From contig NW_026516676.1 in assembly GCF_025766255.1 (NCBI RefSeq), positions 124,001-188,000 of the forward strand: 64,000 bases of DNA, given 5' to 3'. Shown piece by piece: positions 11,692-24,800 of the stretch. The DNA is from Zychaea mexicana. Lineage: Eukaryota; Mucoromycota; Mucoromycetes; Mucorales; Lichtheimiaceae. The translations under genes and the position numbers were made by a program. Numbering within the stretch: position 1 is the stretch's first letter; the number at the start of each line of letters is the position of its first letter. The notes beneath the pieces are model-generated. The model was given only the letters and a program-made list of their open reading frames with translations, made no database searches and was not told the DNA's origin.

Positions 11692-13589
11692 TTATTCCAA
11701 AAGAGTCAGTTTACCCATATTGAGAAGCGTAATACCCTTTACAGGATCGCAATTAAAGTTCCAGTCTTTCCAATGATTGACCTTGCCCTGGCAAGGATAA
11801 CACATGGCACAAAACTTGGTACGGAACCCAGCGCACATCTTTCGTCCACTTCTAATATTGTCTAGCATATCGAACATTGTTCCGCCTATTGCTTCGGGAT
11901 CGTCAAAGTTACCAAAGTGCTTTGCAATCATATCCTCTTCGCATACATCAATCTGCTGTATCCGTGGGTCAAAGATGGGCTCGATCTGGTAAGGAAACAG
12001 CCACACACCCAGGTTTTGATCTTCGTTCTTGACAAAAATGCGTGGTCCTCGGGCAATCAAGTGAATAATATCGCGTGACAAGATATACAACGCACCGGCC
12101 GTGTAGCGCGGAAACAATGGAAGTGGGTATTCCAATTCACTGTTCTTGTTGGAGTTGTCTCGGATAGGCGGGATGTCCCTATATAAAACACATCATTTAG
12201 CGCCATTTTCATGTGCCATTCCCACTTTCTTTACAATGAATTGATTTACCAGTAGCTTAAACCTTGCCAATACCGGTTCCTGAGACCCAACGCAAGCAAT
12301 TCATTACTGATTGTATCCCAACGTGCGAAAATGTCGTCATCCGTTTTGATGAAATAATCAAACTCGTATTGCTCGGCCCATTCCATCGAGCTAAATACTT
12401 TTTTGCTGAGATCTTCATACGTATCTGAGCATGGTAGTACTAACAAGTCGCCTCCATGCTGTGCAATCTCAGTTTCAATCTTGGGTCCCATTGACTGCCT
12501 GACTTTATCCGAAGGCGGCTGGCCAATGACAAACCGGTACATGAACGAGATATCCTTCGAATTGGGCGGCATCAGTTGCAATGTAGTTTCACGGAACGTT
12601 TGACGATTCACGATGCTTCGCGGTGTCCATGCTGACAATACAATCACCATGACGCGTATGCCTGCATCTGCCATAGCTGGATGTTTTTGTACCGTCGTCG
12701 ATAGCTGTGTAGTGGAAGATGAAATTGATTCTGCCACCATTGAGGTGCCATTGCTTCGCAACAAACTCACTTGATGTAATGTTGCAAACATTGTCATGAC
12801 AACGACAATGAACAATGGTAAAACGAGGACGCGTACAAGTGTGGATCTGTGGTTGATGGAGCTAGTGAAATTCGATAACGTCGACGTTGTCGATGTGGTA
12901 GACGATGCTATTGATGCTGGGGAAGAGGAGGACGCTGACGTCGAGGATGATTTTTTGGCGTACTTTGGATTGGATGCAAGCAAGAGCTTGAGAATGTTGG
13001 ATACGAGCAGGATAAAGCATACAGTCATCCAATTCCATAATGGTTGGTCGGCGCCATAGTACGATCCAATGAATGCTGACAGAGACCAATTGATCACGGT
13101 AAGCGTGACAAGACGAACCAGAGCATTTTTAAGCTCATAGTGATACAGCCACCGTCGAAGCATACTCGTCGTTAATATCCAACTCCAATATCCAGCAAGA
13201 ATACACTTTAGCAAATGGTAATAGAATAAATCAATAAGCAAAGAGTAATCAATAGATGAGTTGTACAGTCAATTTCTCTACTTACCCATAGCAATGCAAC
13301 GCTATAGATTAACGGAGTGGTTTTGTTTTCGAAAATGCCAGTTTCATCGAACAATGGCTGTGCCCATGCACGTCGTGTGTTCCGTACGAGACCGAATCCT
13401 GCGGGTATCAGACATAAGAGCCGTAATAAAATTATGGGTAAATGGAATCGTCGTGGTACATTGAGTGATGATAGTGACAATGAGCGCTGTCGAAAGGAAG
13501 GGAGGGGCTAAAAGGTCTCAGTATTTTTTTGTGTGCATCTCGCGTTTCTTTATAATCCATGTCTCAAGTAGATGCTTTACCGTAGACAT
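11692..13589 (-). CDS. Family 31 glycosyltransferase (beta-1,3-galactosyltransferase type), multi-pass membrane N-terminus
   Basis: Exons on the minus strand: 13589-13581 (inferred), 13507-13286, 13205-12250, 12178-11692, about 557 residues. The N-terminal third has several hydrophobic segments (LPIILLRLLCLIPAGFG, WMTVCFILLVSNILKLLL, VLVLPLFIVVVMTMFATL) separated by a Ser/Thr-rich linker. The catalytic domain then shows RQTFRETT, YEDLSKKVFSSMEW, the metal-binding KTDDDIF, NRYWQGLSYW, FPRYTAGALYILSRDII and CEEDMIAKHFGNF. This is the GT31 order: RxxxRxTW-like, DDD, then (E/D)DV-like. The protein probably transfers a hexose in the Golgi; substrate unknown. A long multi-span N-terminus is unusual, since GT31 enzymes normally have a single signal anchor. 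Exon 2 has no in-frame ATG before a stop at 13510; the best solution is a 9-nt first exon (ATG TCT ACG) with a GTAAAG donor, which is uncertain. Confidence 0.85.
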
Positions 13590-15172
13590 TGGCAGATCAA
13601 GGCCCTGCCTAGGCAAATAATAGTCTTGGGTTTTGCGGGTTTTTCGTGAAAAAAAGAAACAAGGAAGAAAAGACCGTGCTAACTTAGCACGTTGTGATCC
13701 CCAGAGAGAACCAGCACTTCTTCCGACAACTCGGTTTTTTTTGCCAGCCGACCCTGTTGTTTCAAGTTATTTCTTCCACCTTCTACTTGTAGCCCTAGGT
13801 TGAAAGATTTGTTTTTAGCTTTTTCCCGTTCGAATTCATCAGGTCTAGACCGCCATTCACTGTATACTTATATGCTAGAAGAACAAGAAGAAATACAACG
13901 CTACTGCTGCTGCTTCTTTACTTGTTGTAGTAGCATATACACTCTTTCCGGAAATGATTTGCTCAGATGGCATAAGCAGCCAAAGAAAGAGAAAGTAACC
14001 GACATTAGTGGCGGAGAAGAGGATATTATAGTGATTCTTTAATAGCTAATTACTGGTCAATAAAGTACTTTTCTGAAATCAAGAAGCCGTCTTGCTAGTA
14101 TGTATTTCATGATTACCATATTCTATTTTTCAAGTGAGAAACATCCAGCATCGCAAACACTGGGTCACTCCATATGCTTCTGCGGTATTTTAACAGACCC
14201 ATTTCGGCATTGATCCCAGCAAAAGGCTGCACCCGTCCTTAACTCATTTCTCCTGGTTAATGCGTGCTTCGACGGTTAAATGGTAGCACAGGGCTAGGCC
14301 GTGTATTCGATACGAAACTGGAGAGCGGTATGTAAGTGCATACCATAAAGACAAAATCCAAATGTACATTTTTACATATGTTATCAGCTGATCGATTGCT
14401 ATTGTTGACAGAACAAATGAGCAAGAACATACTACCTGTCAGGAAATTGCTTAGCTTTCCAGCAGGGAAGTGTAGACTGTGATGAGTTCTTCTACGTCGA
14501 TACTATTAGTTGTGAATCATTAATGCTACTTTATACGTTCCCCTGTTTAATTTTGAGCTAACAACATCGTATATTCTAATATGTGTCGTGCCGGCTTACT
14601 ATGCATGTTTCAGTTATACTGAGCTGAAGTTTATGTATAAGTCCAGTTAAAGCCTACTCACACCTTTACCTCTGAGCGCGCGGCTTCGGAGTCGCGGCTT
14701 TTCGCCTGTAAATCTCAAGTTGTGATTTTTCCTATTTATGCTCTAGTGCATTATTGCGACATATGACACAACAAGGGGAAACACGCTGTGTCTGTATGAT
14801 ATCACAGTAAGAGAAAAATACATGTTATTAAAAAACGCGTAATAGATACAGAGTTATTAACAGTGTAAGTCTAAGTTTATGTAGTTTTTAAGGGATTTTT
14901 AAGATTAAAAGAAGCCTACTGAGTACATACTATATGCATCGCCACCGTTATTGACATGATCATCTGAAGGCAGGCAGGGGAAACGAGCGCAGATTAAATT
15001 GTCATTGCTCAAATGAGTACCCTTCGGGCCTACTTGTTCCGAAACTCAAACTTTCTTTTAGCTAGATCAATACACCAGAAAGAAATAATATAAAAAGAAG
15101 CCCCTTCAACCGTCTTCCCTTCGTTTTTTATTATCTTAAATTAGCTATTTTACATCTGACAGCGACAACGAC
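13590..15172. other. Intergenic region with divergent promoters
   Basis: It separates the glycosyltransferase (-) from the sulfotransferase-like gene (+). A frame at 13800-14042 is open but looks random. Nothing else is recognisable apart from the TATA box near 15089. Confidence 0.5.
15089..15096 (+). promoter_or_regulatory. TATA box of the sulfotransferase-like gene
   Basis: TATAAAAA lies 84 bp upstream of the ATG at 15173, followed by a pyrimidine-rich leader. Confidence 0.55.
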
Positions 15173-16145
15173 ATGGCACCACTTCAAATCATTGGCGCAG
15201 GTTTCGGCCGAACGGGAACCGATAGCCTACGAAACGCCTTGAATCAGTTAGGGTATGGTTTGCTCTTCAATACCTCACCGTCATCGTTGACCTTACATAT
15301 AGAAGAAAAACCCAATAATATATGTCTTCAATACCATGATTACTCCTACCCTTTGCCTACACAGTAACTAACAATGCTCCCCTAATATACAACGATAACT
15401 AGTTATAGCACCCATCACATGTATGCAATGGCTCATGGCGGTGATGAACGATACCCAGAAGTTTTTCAAGAAGCCTATGAACATCCGGAGCGTGATTATG
15501 ATTGGGAGAAGGTTTATGATGGCTTCGACGCTGCAGTGGATTGGTATGCATCCCTTTCTCCCTTTCAATACTACTACCATGAGTACCTTCCACTCTCTTT
15601 CTTTCTGTTCCTATAGCGGAAAGCCACAAGCTAATTTATTGAGGTAAATCATACATTATAGGCCAACTGCGGCAGTTGTCGAACCACTGCTGAAAAAGTA
15701 TCCAAATGCCAAAATTATCCTTACAGTCCGTGACCCTGACGACTGGTACAGATCGGTCAAGAACACCATTTTCCGCATGTCACAGAAAGGGTTCTCTGCA
15801 GAGAGTGCTCCTCCTGGCATCGATCTTGCATACTACAAGCGTTTGGTGAGCATGATCCATACCCTTGTACTGGACGGTGCTTTTGGCAACCCGGAAAAGT
15901 TTTTGGATGAGGAGGCCATGAAAGCTAAGTTCGTAGCTCACAACAAGTGGGTTCAAGAGCATATTCCTGCGGATCAGTTGTTGGTGATGCAACTCGGTGA
16001 AGGATGGGACCGTCTCTGCCAATTTTTGGGCAAGTCTGTACCTGATACACCTTATCCAAACACCAATTCGTCCAAGGATATCAACAAGATGGCGAAGGAG
16101 CTTTTTGAAGACGTCAATCCAAAGGGGGAGGATGTTAAGGCTTAA
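15173..16145 (+). CDS. Sulfotransferase-like P-loop protein
   Basis: Exons 15173-15252, 15409-15543 and 15662-16145 give about 232 residues. The N-terminus MAPLQIIGAGFGRTGTDSLR carries the phosphosulfate-binding-loop-like GAGFGRTGT motif of the fungal and animal Sulfotransfer_4 family. Further family features are DYDWEKVYDGFDAAVDWP (exon 2 to 3), YPNAKIILTVRDPDDWY, HNKWVQEHIPADQLLVMQLG and GWDRLCQFLGKSVPDTPYPN. The last matches the common 'W..LC.FLG..VP..PFP..N' end. The role is inferred to be sulfonate transfer or another nucleotide-dependent reaction on a small molecule; no member has a firmly known substrate to my knowledge. A TATA box is 84 bp upstream. No signal peptide or C-terminal membrane helix is visible. 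Introns are 156 and 118 bp and GT-AG. Confidence 0.88.
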
Positions 16146-19100
16146 TCATACTATATATCACACATCCCTTGCATTTACTCTATTTTTTTTTCTTTCACTT
16201 TCGTATATCCTATTATCCTAGTCTATTTTATGCCGTCCGCAACATACACGCCCTCTTAACCACTCCCCGCCCATATCTATGCATCGAACGTACATAAAAT
16301 AGCTTGTGCTTTTACAGTTCTCCACGACAGGACAAAAAATAAATACCAACCGCGATAAATGTTATACACTGATACTTATGGGTCATTTTTAGCGTACACT
16401 CTCTAAAATGCCGCGCCCAATCTTTGAAAGGAACCTTTTTGACCATAGCATCAGTATTGCCATGGGCGTGTCGATGTTGCAATTGCCTTTAACTGCTCTA
16501 TATGTGTATCTTGTGAAACATAAAGCATCAACGAAGAAGTAGCGACAAAAGGAGGGTATACTTTGATTAAAAGGTGCGAAGAGCGAATAATTTAATAAAA
16601 AGGTCCTAAGCGCGAGGAAGTACAAATGCAAGTTCGCCTGTCAGCAACATTGTCGCGACCATTTAGGTTTGATGATGACTAAGAGCAGTCATCGTCAGAG
16701 TTGTCGTTAAGGTAAAGACCATACATGTATTAGCAGCGGGTTGAGTCTTGAACAATAAATCTATGTATCATTATAGAAGGTCCTCAGAGCATGGTTAAGC
16801 AACGCGATTGCGCAGCGTCCGAGCATGTTTGACTCAAGGCCAAATAGTAGTCGAGGTTTTAGTTTACTCGCGAAATGGAGAAACGAGAACTTCAACGAGA
16901 TACCTTTCTTTGTAAAGTAGATAATGTAAAGATCTATAGTGAGCATGCCATCGGCCACAGAGTTTTCTTGTCCCTGAGGTGTAACATACAACTGCAGAAG
17001 AGACCAGACTCAAGAGACCGTTCTAGCCCACAGTCAGCAACTCTCAGCACAAAGGGGAATCTTACAACAGCACCGCTAGATACCGTGAGAAAACCGAATA
17101 TAATTATTTTACTTTGCGCAGGAATTGCCGACAATAAACTAGCAAACCTGCACATGGCTCATGATGAAGTAAATGACAAGAGATTCGCTGATGGGCTCCT
17201 CTCATAAAGACGTTTTCGACTGTCACGCTCGGATATTTAAAAGGTTTCGCGGACCCTCATGGAGCATCATTAGCTCTTCCTAAGGGTTGCTTTTCATTTG
17301 ACACAAGAAAAGGCACGAGAGGAACGGAACAGGGGTGTGCAGTGAGTAGTCAAGAAGACATTTATATGCTGCGGCGGCAGTGATCGGCATGGATTACGAT
17401 ATGACATAATTAATCATGCCGGGTGTGTCCTCCAAATCCTGTCGCCGCTTGTTTTTGTTGTCCGTGCACGACAAAAAATTCGAATGCCTGTACCTTTGAA
17501 TAAGCATGTCCCCTGCAAAAGAAAAAACAAGACCTTGCTTTTATAAAGCGATTGGCGATGACAAATTTAAGAAAGATAGTAACGAATGGAAGTATTTGTA
17601 TAATCTTAGAAGCAGTACCATAAGCAGACACTGGGTGCGAGCCAGCAACTGCTGTCGTCCTGGTAGCAAGAGAGTGGTAAGTGATCACTGATGCAGTGGC
17701 GTACCCAGCCAGCCGATTATCAAGCCATTTTTTACAAAAAAAAACATGCGACCCTAAACAGCTGTGCTTTCTCCGCTATCTCTTGCCACTTTCCTAGTAC
17801 CAATGACACTTCTTTTCACGTTGGCAAGGTTTTTTATTTCTTTGTGTAGAAAATAATTTGGCAAGAGCCCGGGTCGGGCCTACAGCAAGTATGGGGCTCA
17901 AAGTTTGACAATAAAAAACGCAGAAAAGGGTAAAAAAAAACACTTGACAATATAGGGCAACTACCAATGCGCTAGCCACGCATAGCCAGGCCTTCGTTGT
18001 CTGTGGTCTCCGACGTTGACGCTGAGGCACTGACGATCATGTTTTCCAATAACAAATTCATCATTGATTTGACTGTGTCAAATAGTTTTGCTCAAGAGGC
18101 ACAGGCGAATTGTTAAGCGAAACATGAGAGCTCATAGGTCTATCGCTACCTAATAAAAGCTCCCGCCGATGGCCAGCACTGAAAGACTCTGCAAGAGCCA
18201 AAACCGCAAGGAGCTCCAACCCAACATCCCTCCGAGGAAAGTGTTGCTGAAACTGAGCACAAACACCTGATCATCCTGCTCCTCATTTCCTTACCGCACT
18301 ATCGAGATGGATTCTTCCGTAAGCTCTCGTCGTAGCAAATTATTTCGAAACAGTAGCTACCGTATAGTTTAAACGTCACTGTCTGATCAATCGCAGTCTC
18401 TCCTTCCACTTGACACTGCCCGCAAACAGCAAAAGCCAGTATCTCCGCCGAAATCTGGTAGCTAGCCCCGTTTGTTGATCGAAAGTCGTCCCTGGATGAC
18501 AAGAGATAACCCTTCCCGAACATCACCCACGTCAAAAGGTTTAAATCTGCAACAGAAGTCATATAGTATACGCGCCCATCGAGCGCCGGAAATGATGAAG
18601 GGCTTCAAACACTCTGTTTAGTAGCCAAGGAGATCCAAAAAATCCACAATAGTAAAGACTGTATACTTTGTACACACTGCGTCGAGCGGCAGCCTTAGGT
18701 AAACACGATTTCCAGCCCACGATCACCCTACTTTGTTTATAGTTAGACATGTAGAGAAGTATTTTAAAAAAAGTTTCGTAACTGAACATTGAGTTATCCG
18801 TGTACTATCACCTTTGGTAATACCTCGACATATACGCTTAAAGCATTACACTGTTTGATAATACACTGATTTCAGGATAAGTCCTCTTTTTCGCTGTCGC
18901 AAGCGTTCCTTCGGCTTTTGTATACAGTAGCTGGCTGACGATGGCCATTAAGATCTGGTATCTACTTCAGTTTGGGACGAGAAAATTGACAAGACGCCTT
19001 TAATATTAGCCTTGAAATGCCACGGACAAAGCGAGTGGGGGAGGGATACTCTGCGACACTGGTGTGTTTCCTTTGTGTACTCAGGCTGCGCTTCGATTGC

Positions 19101-20692
19101 CACACTAATGTAAGATATATACCATCTGTGGTATCAGTCAAATCATAGTTTGCTTATGCATTATTATATTATTGCTTATGTTGCTGTTGCAATGGCAACA
19201 CAAAAATGCATATTGTACAATAGCAACTTCTACGGAAAGACATAGTCAAGTGAATTGCCTACGGAGAAAGATTGCCAAACGTTTATTAATGACGTTCTAG
19301 TAGTGCATGTAAGCACTAAGTATTTTCCAGACTCATAACGATAAAATAGCCTTTCCACAACAAGCTAGACAATGGCTGTGCTTAACGGCGTCTCCAATAA
19401 CCCAAAGACCAGATGATCACGATGCTTTCCAATATTGGATCATTGCGTAAAAATAACTCAAATTGCATTTTATAAGCCATATTGTTTATTTGTTTGGTGC
19501 ATGACATCCTGATGTATGAATGATGCAGACATTTAATACATCAGATATTTTCTCATATCAGCAAAAGCATGACACAACACTTACAAACACTTACAGATAT
19601 TGTACACACAGCCTTCTCCTCCGTCTTTGGACATCTGAGCTGCAGAAACGCCTAAAACATGATGTACTTTCCATGCCATCAAAGTCATAAGTGGTACTTC
19701 TTCTCTTTAGGACTACACAGCATGGGCGTAGTTTGTTAATGATCTAGCAATGATCAAGTTCGATTGATCTGAGCTCCGTCGACGAAATTAACATAGGCAA
19801 ACAAAACAAGTAAGAAGCCGGTAAATCGGCTTCTGGCGGGTTGATAAGTTTGTGTGTGTGAGAGTGTATGTGTCTTTTTTATGGGAGTTTTAAAGTTCCA
19901 GGGTTGCTGCCGATCTTCCTTCAATTGCCTTACACATTCACTCAGCCTTATATTGTCCTTGTTCGATAATGGTTTCAGAGTCTCTTTTTAGGGAGAACGA
20001 CAATGATGGCAAAGTGCTGTCGCAGAGTGATGAATATAAATGCTCTCCCTGAATTACAGTCTCTTGTTCAGCAACTACGATTGTGCTTGTGTGTGTGTGC
20101 CACATATATGAACGTGAAGGCGAACACCAAATTGGTTAGGAAAAATTTCGCTTCCTTTGATTTGATGATTTAAGGTCGTTCTGTTGGGTTGTCAGTCATT
20201 GTCGCCGCACACGCGACTCGTGAAATCCCGCACATTGACACACACAGAGTATGCATGCCAGATTCGATGAAATGGATAATCGGCAACATACAGCAATAGC
20301 GCAAAAAAATACCGCGTACACACCACCATCAGCATCATCGTCTTGTCAGCAGAAGAAAGGCCACTTATCTCATCATAATGATTGATTGACTATGATGTAG
20401 GAGTACACGGCCTTTTTCACCGTGTGTAAAAAAAGTATAACGGAATAAGTGAAGATAATAGAAGAGTGGGATCTTTCCTGCAAAGCAAACCCAAAAGAAA
20501 AAAATCAGTCGAGAGCGAGAGCGAGAGTCCGAGAGCTACACAGATTGCTGTGGACATATTCCACGCTAATAGCACTCCATTTCTTTTGTTTCTTTCTCTT
20601 TTTCTTTTCCTTATTGCATATACACACACTCGGTTTTAACGCAAAAAAGCCCCTTCCAGCATAACCCTCCCCTTTTCCACTTTTCCAGGCCA
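16146..20692. other. 4.5-kb gene-free region before the phospholipase D gene
   Basis: Only short overlapping frames on both strands are present (for example around 16760-17210 and 18300-18790), without a family match. A segment at 17696-17710 reads CAGTGGCGTACCCAG, which resembles a DNA transposon terminus, but I found no inverted partner. The last 700 bp hold pyrimidine-rich and TG-rich stretches and probably form the PLD promoter and leader. No tRNA or rRNA is seen. Confidence 0.5.
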
Positions 20693-21835
20693 ATGTCGAA
20701 TCCCATTGGAGACCCAGCAGATTATTACTTTGCTCGACAAAGAAGGAACGAGCAACAGCAACAACATCGCCATGGCATCAATACACCAGAGTTGACCATC
20801 GATCGGAACCAGCTGGACAATCAAAGAACAGGACGCCAAGATAGCGATTACCCTATGACGCCTGAATCCCCAGACAATCGACGCCATCCAGCCAGCGCTA
20901 TACGACCTGGACTGCGTAAATCGCACAATAACAACAGCAATTCTTCACACCCGTCATTCGATGCTAAGTTACAGTGGAATCGAGTATTGGACAAGATATC
21001 AGGGCCACAGCAACCGACGTCTTCGTTACGGTACCATGACAACACAAACCATAGCCTTCCACGACTAGGAGGAGGAGAAAGAGGCGAAGACTCGTCAAAT
21101 TCGGACGAAAGCGAATCATATGAAATGCAACCTACCAATAATAAAAACAAAAAAGTATACAATAGTACAATTGGTACCAGTACGGACGACGGCCATCATC
21201 ATCATCGCCTTGACAGCAACGACCACGATGGCTATTACGAAAACGATGCACTGCCATCACCAGACGATATTGAAAGAAGTCGAGAACCATCTGTTTCAAA
21301 TGAATACGATGGTCAGCCGAGTTATTTTGAACATCCATTTCATCGAGATACGGCAAAACATGCGCAGCAGGCTGAAGAACAGAGTCGACAAGATGAAGAA
21401 TTAGCGACTTCGCCGCCTGCAGAGCCTGAGGAGGCGCATATTCCTGGCGGTAGCAGTGGTAGCGGAGCAGGACCATCCAACAGACGAGTCGCTCAAATGC
21501 ATTGGGGTAAAACTTTGGACAAGATTCGTCTTATTTCCAACATCCATAGCTTACCGACCCATGCGCACGAGCCTGATATGGCGCCCACGAACTCATTAGC
21601 GCCGTATTTCCAGCCTGCATTTGAAGCACCATTCATTGCGCTGTCAACTGACGAGGATGGTCGGAAATTGGTAATGACGGATTGTGTAACATTTTGGCTT
21701 ACTTGGAAAATTTTAACTAACTTGTGATGGTTTAGCCTCCTATTCTGTTTCCTCTTATGTCCGTAAGTGATCTCTTATTGTTGTGGTCAAGGAAGAGAGG
21801 GAGCGTGCGCTTGGGAAGCTTTAAGAACAGTTGAG

Positions 21836-21872
<37 letters not shown>

Positions 21873-24800
21873 TTGTCTCTCCATAAGAACATCCTCACTA
21901 AATTAAAAGCAACTACCATAGATTGAAGTGACTGATTCCGAGTTAGTCAATATCTACGGTATCAATCAATATGTTTTTCGTATTGAACTTCAATATGGCG
22001 ACGTCAAATGGGTGATCCGTAAAACCATGGCCGACTTTACTATTTTACATTTGAATCTCAAGCTAAAGTCGGCGATTGAACCTCCCAATTTCCCTAATCA
22101 GCTCCAAAACCTCATCCAATCGGCCAAGGAAACCATGGGCATTGATGACGACGAACGCGATACCGAAAAGGAACGCAAATCCGCATTGGCGCGTCGTAAA
22201 GCGCTCACCAAATACCTCACTGAATTATTACAGCGCGCTCACATCTTCGTCAGCTATAATCTTTGCGAGTTCCTCGAGATCTCCGCTATCAGTATCGTCC
22301 AGGATATGGGATGGAAGGGCAAAGAAGGCTATTTGGAGAATCGTGTCAATTTCGTCGATACGCGTATATGTCATCTTTTTAAACGGTCAAGTTGGACAAA
22401 AGAATGGGTGATTCTTCGTGATTCGTAAGTCTTCTTAAGTCAGACATACTCGTGTGTGCATAGTATCTTACCAACGATACGTGGTTGTTTTGCGTAGATA
22501 TGTGGCGTTTTGTGAAGATATTGATTCACAAGCTCCGACGGATGTTCTCATGCTGGACAAAAGCTTTTCTGTATCTGATCGAACACCTGGCATTTTTGGC
22601 AAATACCATAATCACATCACATTAGAAAACAGGTTTCGTCGGATAACGATCAAGGGCAATAGACGCCAGGTGGACGAGTGGATGGAAAGCATCAAAAAGG
22701 TTCAACAAGAGAGTCCGTGGGTCAAAAATCATCGCTTTGGTTCATTCGCACCTGTCCGTCATCATGCCAAGGTCAAATACTTTGTGGACGGTGAAGGTAA
22801 ACGATCCTCACTTTTTGTCGGTTCTCTAATGTCAATATGATATAAACTATAACCTGTTTGTTTCGCAGACCACTTTAACGCTGTTGCCGAAGCAATTCTC
22901 TCAGCAAAATCAGAAATTTATATCGCCGATTGGTGGCTTTCTCCGGAACTGGTAAGTGCTTGTACTGTCACCACTGGGATGACTGCTCTCCGCAGAAGCT
23001 GAATGCTTGAACTACATTGTCATGTATATATGCTAACTCTATCGCAATTTGTTATGCATCAAGTATCTGCGTCGCCCTCCAGCAACCAATGAGGAGTTCA
23101 GAATCGATCGATTACTGAAACGCAAGGCCGAGGAGGGAGTGATGGTGTACATTATCGTGTATAAAGAAGTAGAGGCAGCATTGACGATTGACTCTGCACA
23201 TACCAAGAAACATTTACAAAAGCAACATGGCAACATTATCGGTAAGACCAAGAACATGAGAGATAGATAGGGTGGCATGAAATTTGCTAAATGGATGTAA
23301 ACGGCAACAGTACAAAGACACCCGGACCATCGATCTATCGACAACAATGTCCTCTTCTGGTCACATCACGAGGTAACACATGATGATAATTATGATGGAA
23401 TTCTGCATCAGTTTTGTTATGACGGACTTTTTCTTTATATTCTCACGTTACACTCACACACGTACTATTCTCTTCAGAAAATGGTGGTCGTCGATAATAG
23501 ATTGGCGTTTATTGGTGGTCTTGATTTATGTTATGGCCGTTGGGATAGCCATGGACACAAATTGGCCGATTTGAAGGGAGACTTCCACAAGTTCGAGATG
23601 GTTCCTGGACAGGACTACAGCAATCCACGTGTCAAAGACTTTTTAAATGGTAGGTGTTGCTGCTCTTATTGTTTCCACATCAGTAGATAAGTGTCTCTAA
23701 CTCACAAAACAAATTATAGTCGCACAACATGAACTAACATTAGTCGACCGCTCTATTTCACCGAGAATGGCTTGGCATGATGTGTCCATTGGTGTGGTAA
23801 GTAGTTGCCTAAAAAATCAGTATTCAATGGATTCCTTTTCGTCACTCTTTGTACTTACAAGCACCAAATAACGATGGTTGTGTTTCCGTCTACAGGTGGG
23901 GCCCATTGCACGAGACATTGCACGTCATTTCATCCAACGATGGAACTTTTTGAAAGCTTCCAAGGGCATGCATCGTCCGACGGTACCCTTCTTAATGCCC
24001 AAAGGGGAATACGTTGCTGCAAGAGACGAAACCAAATTCAAAGGCACGTGCCGTGTTCAGCTCTTGAGAAGCTCGGCTCAATGGAGCTCTGGTATCGAAC
24101 GTGAACATTCAATCTACAATGCATATATGGAATGTATCAGCAAAGCCAAACATTATGTCTATATTGAAAACCAGTTCTTTAGTAAGTATATTTCGCATTC
24201 ATCGAATTTTCCTTCTGATGAAAAGGAAGAGGAAGAAAAGAAGTAGCAGTAACAAATGCGATTTCGTTTTTTTAGTCAGCGCGACGACTCAAGACAAACT
24301 TTTACGAAACAAGATTGCTCAGGCTATGGTCGAGCGTATCAAACGAGCCCATGCAAAGAAAGAAAAATTCAAGATTTTTATCCTCATTCCTCTAATTCCG
24401 GCATTTGAAGGCGATCTAGCATCCAGTGAAGCTTATTCTGCAAGGTAGAAGAATTCTTCTGTATACTCTCTTCTGCCTAGCTTTTCTAAGGGACTAAATT
24501 TCAGGATGTGTTCTTTAGATCCGTCATGCATTTCGAATATATCTCTATTTCAAGAGGTGGCAACTCCATCATTGAAAAACTTCAAGAGGCCGGCATCAAT
24601 CCTTCGGACTATATCGGCTGGTACAGTCTGCGTAACTGGGACAAGATTATTCCAAATGGGGCAAAGAAGCAACATCACCAGCAACAACCGGTGGCAACAG
24701 ACTCAAAATATGATAGTGGTGCACATTTTGAAGAAGACAAGGATACCTTGACCAGCAAGTCACCAAGCAATCATAGCAATGGTGCCGGAAGTCCTCCGGT

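Noticed and set aside
13800..14042. 80-codon plus-strand frame with Cys-rich middle
   Set aside because: No promoter, no family match, composition like random AT-rich sequence; the Cys run is a CTGCTGC simple repeat.
16761..17207. Overlapping frames on both strands, up to 110 codons
   Set aside because: Both strands are equally open with no codon bias; no splice-supported extension found.
18299..18789. Two adjoining minus-strand frames
   Set aside because: They could not be joined at credible splice sites and match nothing I know.
21839..21869. Long TA run considered as a transposon target or recombination hot spot
   Set aside because: It is a simple microsatellite inside an intron; nothing else marks an insertion.
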